From Euphorbia lathyris (taxonomy: Eukaryota; Streptophyta; Magnoliopsida; Malpighiales; Euphorbiaceae), in contig NC_088917.1 in assembly GCF_963576675.1 (NCBI RefSeq), positions 19,806,001-19,870,000 of the forward strand: a stretch of 64,000 nucleotides of DNA, written 5' to 3'. The notes below the pieces were generated by a model, which did not search any database, had not been told where the DNA came from, and was given only the letters and a program-made list of their open reading frames with translations. The translations under genes and the position numbers were made by a program. Below, piece by piece: positions 57,235 through 64,000 of the stretch (its first letter is position 1; each line of letters opens with the position of its first letter).

Positions 57235-57700
57235 TGGCTCAGTGTAAGGGGGGAGTTTGGCTCAGTGTAAGGGGGGAGTGGCGTATGGATCATATCAACG
57301 TACGCGGGCGGCAGGACTCGAGTTGGTATAAGGAACACTATAGGGGATAGAGACTACCCTGACATTGGATCTCCGCCACCCCCTGGGTTAGTAGTCGGTA
57401 CTGGCTTAAGTGATCCACCCTAGTCTGCTAGAGACTAGGAGAGTCGGGCATACATCCTCCGTGAAAGGAGGCGGATGTCTCCATAGAGTGGAAACTCTAT
57501 GGACATTATGGGGCCGGCGAGTACCCATAGTGCGTGCCCATTATAGGGCGAGGTTGCCTCATAGGGAGACCCTTCCGGGACGGAATACCGACAGAGGCAT
57601 TGACGGGACCCTTCGGCAAAAGTTGGCTGGCCGAGACTTAGGGAAGTCGAGGCGCCACACGGGGCTTTGGCTCGACACAGAGTTATCCCGTGACATTTGA
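57235..57700. other. GC-rich hairpin-rich block of unknown nature
   Basis: It begins with a 23-bp direct repeat (ttggctcagtgtaagg..., about 57235 and 57258). After that come about 420 bp of GC-rich sequence in otherwise AT-rich surroundings. Perfect or near-perfect short hairpins follow each other: CTAGTCT/AGACTAG (57420-57438), ACATCC..GGATGT with CTCC/GGAG inside (57453-57479), TCCATAGAGT-GGAA-ACTCTATGGA (57480-57503) and GCCC/GGGC near 57537-57550. Open frames on both strands (57410-57700 and 57559-57741) have no recognisable domain. I cannot assign it to a known LTR, rRNA or tRNA. Confidence 0.5.
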
Positions 57701-58341
57701 CTCGATATGAAAATAGTGCGGACTATGCTAAACTTGAACAAATTATCTACATGTAAAATCTCATTAGGTTTGGCTCAAAGCAGTCCACAAACATATATAA
57801 TTATATTAAGCTTGAGATAATTAAGTTATTATCATGAAAAAGAAAATTTAATCCCCAAATACTATAAATACAAATAATGGTTTTCTTAGAATTTATGAAC
57901 CAAAGAGTTAGATTACATGATGGAAAAAAGTTTTTATACATGGTAGAAAAAAGTTATAATCAAAAGTCAACGGACCAAAGAGTTAGATTACATAATAATA
58001 CGTACATGTTTGCCCTAATTTTATAAAAAGAAAAAAAAAAATACTTTTTAACTAAACAAATCTTTCTTGGATTGTCTTAAAAAAAAAAAAATCTTTATTG
58101 GATGTAATTTAATTTCATTTATCTTTTTATTTTCTTTAACTTTTTTACTTTTGGATCTTTACCCAATTTGGATTGAGTCAAATACAAAATCTCAAGATGT
58201 AACTTAAATCATCTCCTTATATGGTAAAGGCTATGGTTACTTTGTTTTTAACAAAGTAAGCTTTACTTTGTGTCTTTTCACCATCGGATGAATTATACAC
58301 TCCATTATCCAATTGTGAAAAAATACAAAGTAATGTTTACA
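57701..58341. other. AT-rich DNA with a poly(A)-only insertion
   Basis: No gene seen. At 58073-58088 sixteen bases (tgtctt plus an A run) lie between 15-bp flanks AAATCTTTCTTGGAT (58058-58072) and AAATCTTTATTGGAT (58089-58103) with one mismatch. The stretch 58225-58350 has 'ttactttg/caaagtaa' words in alternating orientation. Confidence 0.5.
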
Positions 58342-58854
58342 TGTTAAACACTGATTAAAAAGAAAAACTCAGAATGCATTAATTACAAGGATATAAATTC
58401 TTATTCAATACATGAATAGTCAATAATGGATATTGACGGTAGGAATAAATGAAATAAACGAGCCTAGTTCATTTATTGATCCATTTATGGTCCATCTGTA
58501 ACTTAAGCAGTAAGGGTTAGGATTAGGCCTTTAGGTTTAACCTAACTATAAATAAATTGCTATTGATGCTAAACATATCACTCTAATAACACAATACTCA
58601 GAGATAGTGCATAAGACAATTTTCACTGTATTCCCTTTCACTTAGTTCGTGGAACAACAGAGATTGCTACTTTGGTGTAGTAACCTCCTAGGTCGGTATA
58701 CAGAGTCAAGGTTGATTACTTCTGCTGATGTTCAATGGATCTACACTATAAGAGGTAAGCCTAAATCTGTTGATTTAGTTATTGATAGATCCGAGTTCAT
58801 TACCTGTCCCTTAAAAGTTAAAGAAATCCATTATGGCTGTTTAGAGAGCCTTCA
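58342..58854 (+). repeat. 5' LTR of a decayed sense copia element
   Basis: TGTTAAACAC...GAGCCTTCA; the start is a best guess. TATA box TATAAATAA at 58547-58555. The end is fixed by the primer site TAGTATCAGAGC at 58856-58867 (one mismatch to the Met-tRNA type). Confidence 0.62.
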
Positions 58855-58867
58855 TTAGTATCAGAGC

Positions 58868-60883
58868 CCTTTAGCCTCGCGTTCCATCTGTTAGGAATCC
58901 TTTATGCATGATTTATGATTCTATTAATCTGTTTGATTGGATAAATGCATGCTTGGTTGATTCGTGTCTCAAATCTGTGTTTTTAATGTATCTCGAGATG
59001 ATTTTGGCCTGCCGAAATTGCCCCATGGCTGATGGAATTTTCTGGCGCGTTTTAGCAATTTAACGCACGCGATTTAGGGTCTGTTAATTCTGATACACTA
59101 ATTTCCAGTCGTCGAAACACGAAACAGACCATATTATTGAACTCAGAGACCCCGAAAACTCCACCAGCCAAAAGAATGAAGTCGTGGACGCCAGGAGGAC
59201 GATGTGTGGTCTTCATGCTCCAGTAGGTCACCGCGCACATGCATAGCATGTGTGGTGCGTGAGACCTCTCCCAACGTCCGTTCATCGTCAATTTTTGACA
59301 GTCTGCTCGTAATAATTTTAGGGATTTTTTTGTAACTTTTAATTTATTTTTGGGTGCATAGAATAATTGATATTGAATTAATTAGGATTCTCAAATTGTT
59401 TTTAATATGTGAAAACTATTTATAAATGACTAAAAAATTAATTTTTCAGAGACTCATTTCTGATTAAAAGTATTTATTAATAAAAGATTGATATACTTTT
59501 TAATTTTTAGATATTCAAAATGTATTTTTAATATTTTTGAATGTACGTCTGATTAAAATAATTATTATAAATTTTTCTTTCAAGTCCATTAATTATTAAT
59601 TCATGATAGATAATCAAATATTATTTTAATTGTTATATATCGTCTGTTGCGTATAACCGTATGACTGTAGTCTGTTTCCATATATTTCTTAACTAATATA
59701 ATCATACATACACGTAATCTGGAAACTTTTTTTATTGTCGTGAGTTGTATGTTCCTCAAAGAAATGGATTGAAGTTGGGTTTGGATCCCCGAAAGATTTA
59801 GTTCATGACCTAATCTTTCTTTTTTCTTCTGTGCCATGACACTTATGGTCGATACTATTAGGATCCCACTCGAATTTCTTACTTATTACCCCAAGGAACG
59901 TGTTGGAGTGGAACAAATGGAGAGGAACATAAGAAGGTGTTGCTTAACCAAACAAATCATCTGGAATGACATTGAGGCAATTAAGTGCCACTTGGAGTTG
60001 TTGCATACTCAGATGCAAATGTGCATTTTGGTAAGTGGTTTATCTGAAGGGTACAATGAGTATACCCTATTCGAGTGACTTCGTGAATCGTTGCAATATG
60101 AGAAGCTACAGAGAATCTTAGACGGAATATGGGTAACTCACGATAAGAACTACAAAAAGGCTGTGCAGTTATTCATGAGAAGACTGTGAGATATGGGTGT
60201 TAGAGTTCCTCAAAATGGTTCGACTATAACTCTGCGATCGGGAAAGATAATCTTTACACGTGTATATGCTAGCACCCTGACCATGAACATTGATGGGTAC
60301 CCTGTACCTGTCATGAGATATGTTCTAGTGAGAACGCCATACTTTAGAGCTTATGTAGTGGATATGTCCAGGGTTTATAGGTTATGACCTATTTATTAGT
60401 GTTTTCGGAAGAGTTTAAAGTTTTGGTTTTATTGTTGATGCTTTGAACAAGTGGTTTTTGGATTTTTATTTTTGTTAGAACTTCCATTTTTGGGAGATTA
60501 TTGGTTTCATTGATTAATTGAAATGTGAGAATTTGTTTTTTGTAGTATGGTTTGACGTATAATGTTTCTATTATATAGCTTTTATAACTGTTTACGATAG
60601 AAATGAAAGCACTACATAAACCATTAATCTTTCAATTATTAGCTTAACACACATTAAGCTAATTCCAAACTAATAATAAGTGTTCTCTATACATGTTATC
60701 TAATTGATCAAAGTCGAACATTAGAATTGAAGGGTGATTAGAGCCTACTTAGGTCTCCTTTTCAAATTGAACTTTAGTGTGAAGTTTAGATTAGATATAG
60801 GTTGTATAAAGAACTTAAACGTGTATTATATAATCTTCTTAATAATTCGTGCAACTTTTACTTTATTGTAGATCTGTATCACA
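58868..60883 (+). other. Leader region of the sense copia element
   Basis: A long stretch between primer site and gag. Two open frames, 59836-60078 and 60193-60387, lie close together but show no recognisable domain. The region may include an unrecognised insertion, since 2 kb is long for a copia leader. Confidence 0.4.
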
Positions 60884-61378
60884 ATGACTTCAACTACCAA
60901 ATCAATAGTAGGTGAACTATGCAAAGACCTCAAACTTAATAGAGACAACTATTATGTGTGGAGCGTCAAAATTGAGTACTTGCTTGAGGATAATGATGTT
61001 CTCAGTACTTTGACGACAGTTATAGCTGAACCCGAGGAAGGAACTACTGCTCAACATCGAAGGGGTAAGGATCTTTATGTGGCTTGGAAGAATAAAAACA
61101 CACAAGCTAGAATCATCTTGCTCAGTGCGATGGATGATGATCTCTCGAAAGAGTAACGAACTAAAAAGACAGTAAATGACCTCTGGGATTCTTTGAAGGA
61201 CAAGTTTGGAGGCATGTCTCTAACTAAACTCTGGTCTCTTACTATAAAGTTTGATACCTACAAGAAGAAAGTTGATCACACCATGGGGAAACATTTGAGA
61301 GAAATGTCCAACATGATCAGTTCCCTTGATGGAGCAAGTCATAAGCTGACTGATGAGCAGAAAGTTCTTCAGTTCATG
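60884..61378 (+). pseudogene. Copia gag relic
   Basis: MTSTTKSIVGELCKDLKLNR, NYYVWSVKIEYLLEDNDVL, then after an in-frame TAA at 61154: DLWDSLKDKFGGMSLTKLW and MSNMISSLDGASHKLTDEQK. This is a UBN2-type copia Gag. It breaks off at about 61378, where the CACTA-derived block begins; no zinc knuckle remains. Confidence 0.8.
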
Positions 61379-62531
61379 CCAATATAACTCAAATTTTGCA
61401 ACATACTTGTCTGTCTAATGTAAGTGAAACCAGATCATGACAATCAGCTAAATTGTTTGTCTAACTTGTGCATATACAACTTTGTATAAACAGTGACCAT
61501 AAACTAGATTATGATAATCAGCTAGATCATGATAATAAAATAACAATCAATCACATATAAATGGTGACCCTAAACTACATGTTAAATGAACATCTAACGT
61601 ATAAGCGTATGGTATATGCAAGCTTGTTTGTCTGATTAAGAGTATGGTATATACAAGGTTGTTTGTGCATATATGTCAAGCAAACATGAAAGCTTAATCA
61701 GTTTATACCAATATAACTCACATTTGACAGCATACATATTCATGCTTCATACACATATATATTCGCATATTCACACAGTTCATGTTTCATACATATTCAT
61801 GCTTAATCAGTTAACACCAATCTTAATGGTAGATATGCAACCCCTATGTAGAAAGACTGAAATAATTGAAAAGTGAGCATAGTGATGAAGTCTATGATCC
61901 TGTCACATATAAATAATCAATCATGATTGGTGTTAACTGAACATTTAACGTATAAGAGTATGGTATATGCAATCTTGTTTGTCTGATTAAGAGTATGGTA
62001 TATGAAAGCTTGTTTGTCTGATTAAGCGTATGGTATATGTAAGCTTGTTTGTGCATATATGTCAAGCAACCATGAAAGCTTAATCAGTTCATACCAATAT
62101 AACTCACATTTGGCATCATACATATTCATGCTTCATACACATACATATTCGCATATTCACACCAGTTCATGTTTCATACATATTCATGCTTAATCAGTTA
62201 ACACCGATCTTAATGGTAGATATGCAACACCCATATAGAAAGACTGAAAGAATTGAAAAGTGAGCATGGTGATGAAGTTTATGATGCTATCACCACAAGT
62301 TTAAACTTGTGGTGATAACATCATAAACTTCATCACCATGTTGAAGGAACGAGTAAAATCCAAGTGGAAGGTACATAGTAAAAGAGATTTGGAATTTTAA
62401 GGAGAACCGAAAGGCAACACTCAAGGAGATGGACAGAAGAGCAAGCAAAGGGGCATGATGTGCGAATAGCATGCAAGGGGGGCATGATGTGTGAATAGCA
62501 TGCAAGGAGGGCTGCATATGTATATTCAAGT
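61379..62531. mobile_element. CACTA-derived block inserted in the copia relic
   Basis: It shares text with the CACTA element at 50157: 'ttgaaaagtgagcatggtgatgaag' (61868 and 62252; compare 52313), 'gatttggaatttt..gga.aa.c.aaaggcaacactcaa' (62382-62424; compare 51737) and 'catatgtatattcaagt' (62515-62531; compare 52604). It has its own ordered repeats, for example 'gtatggtatatgcaagcttgtttgtctgattaag' several times (61605-62050), and a long palindrome at 62265-62340. No CACTA ends were found, so it is a rearranged fragment. Confidence 0.62.
62265..62340. repeat. 76-bp near-perfect palindrome
   Basis: Arms of 38 bp meet at aagttt|aaactt (centre 62302/62303) with a single mismatched pair. The arms are the 'catggtgatgaagtttatgatgc' unit of the CACTA family in head-to-head orientation. 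Confidence 0.93.
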
Positions 62532-63732
62532 TGCAATGCAAGAAGAAATGCATGCCCTTAAATAAAATCATATTTAGGATCTTGTGTCTCTTCCACCTCA
62601 AAATCATGCTATCAGTTGCAAATGGGTGTTCATTATGGAGTTCAATTCAGACTGTTCTATTTTTCGGTTGAAAGCTCGCTTGGTTTCAAAAGGCTACATA
62701 ATGCATCGACTATTTAGAGATATTTTCCCATGTTGACAAACTTTGTTTTGTTCCACTATTTGTTTATTTGGCTACTACTTATAATTGGTTACTTTAGCAA
62801 GTTGATCTCAAGAATGCTTTTCTAAATGGCGATTTATGTGAGGAGGTTTATTTATAGCAACCAATTGTGTTTTTTGTTTAGAGGGAGTTTGGGAAAGTTT
62901 GCAGGTTAAACTGGCCCTTGGGTGGCCTGAAGACATCTCATCGACCCTAGTTTGGTTGTTTCAGTGCTTCGACAATTGAATTTGGTCTTCGTCAAAGAGC
63001 TTATGATCATTGTGTTCTTTTCAACATCTAATTCTGGGTGCATTTCACTAGTTGTGTATATTGATGACATTGTAATTACTAGAAATGATGAGACTGTCAT
63101 TACAAAACTGGAATAATTCCTTGGTACTTGTATTCATGCGAAGGACATAAGACATTGGGAATATTTTTTAGGGATTGAAGTTTTACGCAGCTCTATCAAG
63201 ATATATCTCAGTTAGAGGAAATACATCCTAGATGTATTAAATGATGCTGGATTGATTGAGGCAAAGATTCTGATGTACCTATAATACCAAAACGAAAGTT
63301 GAAGGCTGCTGATGGAGATTTACTTCCGAATCTTGAAAAACTATAGAAGAATAATTGGAAAATTGAACTATGTTAGAATATTTCATCTTGTTAATTTTTT
63401 TTCTAAGTGAGTATTGTAAGCCAATTCATATCATCTCCTAGAACTTCACATTGGGATACTTTCAGACATATCATAAGATATCTTAAAGGGATCCTAAGGC
63501 ATTGTACACTGTATCAAAATCATGGCCATCACACTGTAGAAGGTTTCACATATATGGACTATGTGGGAGATCTTACAAATATGAGTTCTACCATGAATTA
63601 TATTGGAGTTAACCTCGTATCTTGGAAGAGTAAGAAGCAATGGTATCTCAGTCTAGTGTAGAATCCGAATACTGAGCTACGACACAAACTACATGTGAAC
63701 TTGTATGGCTACGCTATCTACTTGGTGAGATT
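62532..63732 (+). pseudogene. Copia pol relic: RT and RNase H
   Basis: Plus strand in several frames: MQEEMHALK, SCKWVFIMEFNSD, VDLKNAFLNGDLCEEVYL (about 62800-62855), VYIDDIVITRNDE (catalytic YxDD box reading YIDD, about 63055-63095), EYFLGIEVLRSS, LNYVRIFHLV, then HWDTFRHIIRYLKGILRHCT, NLVSWKSKKQW and SVESEY/TTCELVWLRYLLGEI at the end (about 63670-63730). Many stops and frameshifts; the integrase is missing. The relic ends at the MITE at 63735. Confidence 0.8.
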
Positions 63733-63734
63733 GA

Positions 63735-64000
63735 GGCTCGTTTGTTTTACCTACTGTTTGTTGTTGTTGTTTGCTATTTGCTAATACAGTTTGTTGTTTC
63801 CTGTTACGGTTTCCTATTGTTGTTTGCTGTTGCTGTTACGGTTTGCTGTTTACTGTTGGAAAAAGCTGCTTTTCCAAAAAGCAGAGATTCTCTACTTTTG
63901 TAAAAGGCTGCTTTTCGGGTCTAAAATGCAAACAGGAGATCACTAACCAAACACCTAATGCCGCTTTTTAGATGTAAAAGGCAAACAGGAGGTCACTAAC
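63735..64000 (-). mobile_element. hAT-like MITE, copy 3, running off the window
   Basis: Inverted relative to copies 1 and 2. It begins (plus strand) ggctcgtttgttttacctac, then a long run of gtttgttgttgtttgctgtt words, then ggaaaaagctgcttttcc and caaaaagcagagattctctacttttgtaaaa, matching 12784-12925. The 'gtgacctcctgtttgc' block occurs twice near the window edge (about 63930-63950 and 63980-64000), so the element continues beyond 64000. Confidence 0.65.

Noticed and set aside
62290..62607. 105-codon minus-strand frame
   Set aside because: It overlaps the palindrome and CACTA-derived repeats and has no domain.

Overview
The window is transposon-dominated plant nuclear DNA, very probably from a eudicot. 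It is AT-rich, with spliceosomal introns of plant type, Ty1/copia, Ty3/gypsy, L1- and RTE-type LINEs, Mutator-like (MULE), hAT, CACTA and pogo/Emigrant-like elements. I could not find a single clearly intact, single-copy host gene. The two host-type genes present, an Ulp1-like protease and an E2 ubiquitin-conjugating enzyme, both sit inside DNA transposons. The species cannot be named from the sequence.

Layout. 1-6.99 kb: the right-hand part of a large MULE with a plus-strand Ulp1-like protease gene and a convergent FAR1-type transposase gene; the transposase is broken by stops and by a hAT MITE. 7-15.1 kb: AT-rich DNA with MULE-type MITEs that have exact 9-bp target duplications, a hAT-like MITE family, an L1 3' end nested in one of those MITEs, and tiny poly(A)-only insertions. 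15.1-20.3 kb: a decayed LTR element whose 5' LTR is split by a LINE and whose polypurine tract was hit by a SIRE-type solo LTR. 20.3-21.5 kb: antisense copia and LINE relics. 22.8-37.9 kb: an antisense Ty3/gypsy relic split by a young, full-length SIRE-type copia element (24294-35673) with gag, pol and an env-like ORF. 38.7-42.3 kb: two non-autonomous hAT elements and an Emigrant-like MITE. 42.4-44.7 kb: an LTR-like region containing a second solo LTR. 44.7-49.2 kb: an antisense copia relic holding two RTE-LINE fragments, then a sense copia RNase H relic. 50.2-54.5 kb: a non-autonomous CACTA element that carries a TATA box, four exons and three introns of an E2 enzyme gene. 54.5-58.3 kb: a TRIM-like mini-retroelement and an unexplained GC-rich block with stacked hairpins. 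58.3-63.7 kb: a decayed sense copia element with a CACTA-derived block between gag and RT. 63.7-64.0 kb: the start of another hAT-like MITE.

How it fits together. The order of events can be read from the nesting. Old copia, gypsy and LTR elements were hit by LINEs, solo LTRs, MITEs and finally the SIRE-type element, whose two LTRs differ by about a dozen substitutions by eye over about 1.35 kb. Most promising biologically are the gene-carrying CACTA element with its copied E2 gene, the MULE with an in-frame tandem exon duplication in its protease gene, the candidate internal TATA box upstream of the env-like ORF, and the unexplained hairpin-rich GC block at 57.3-57.7 kb.
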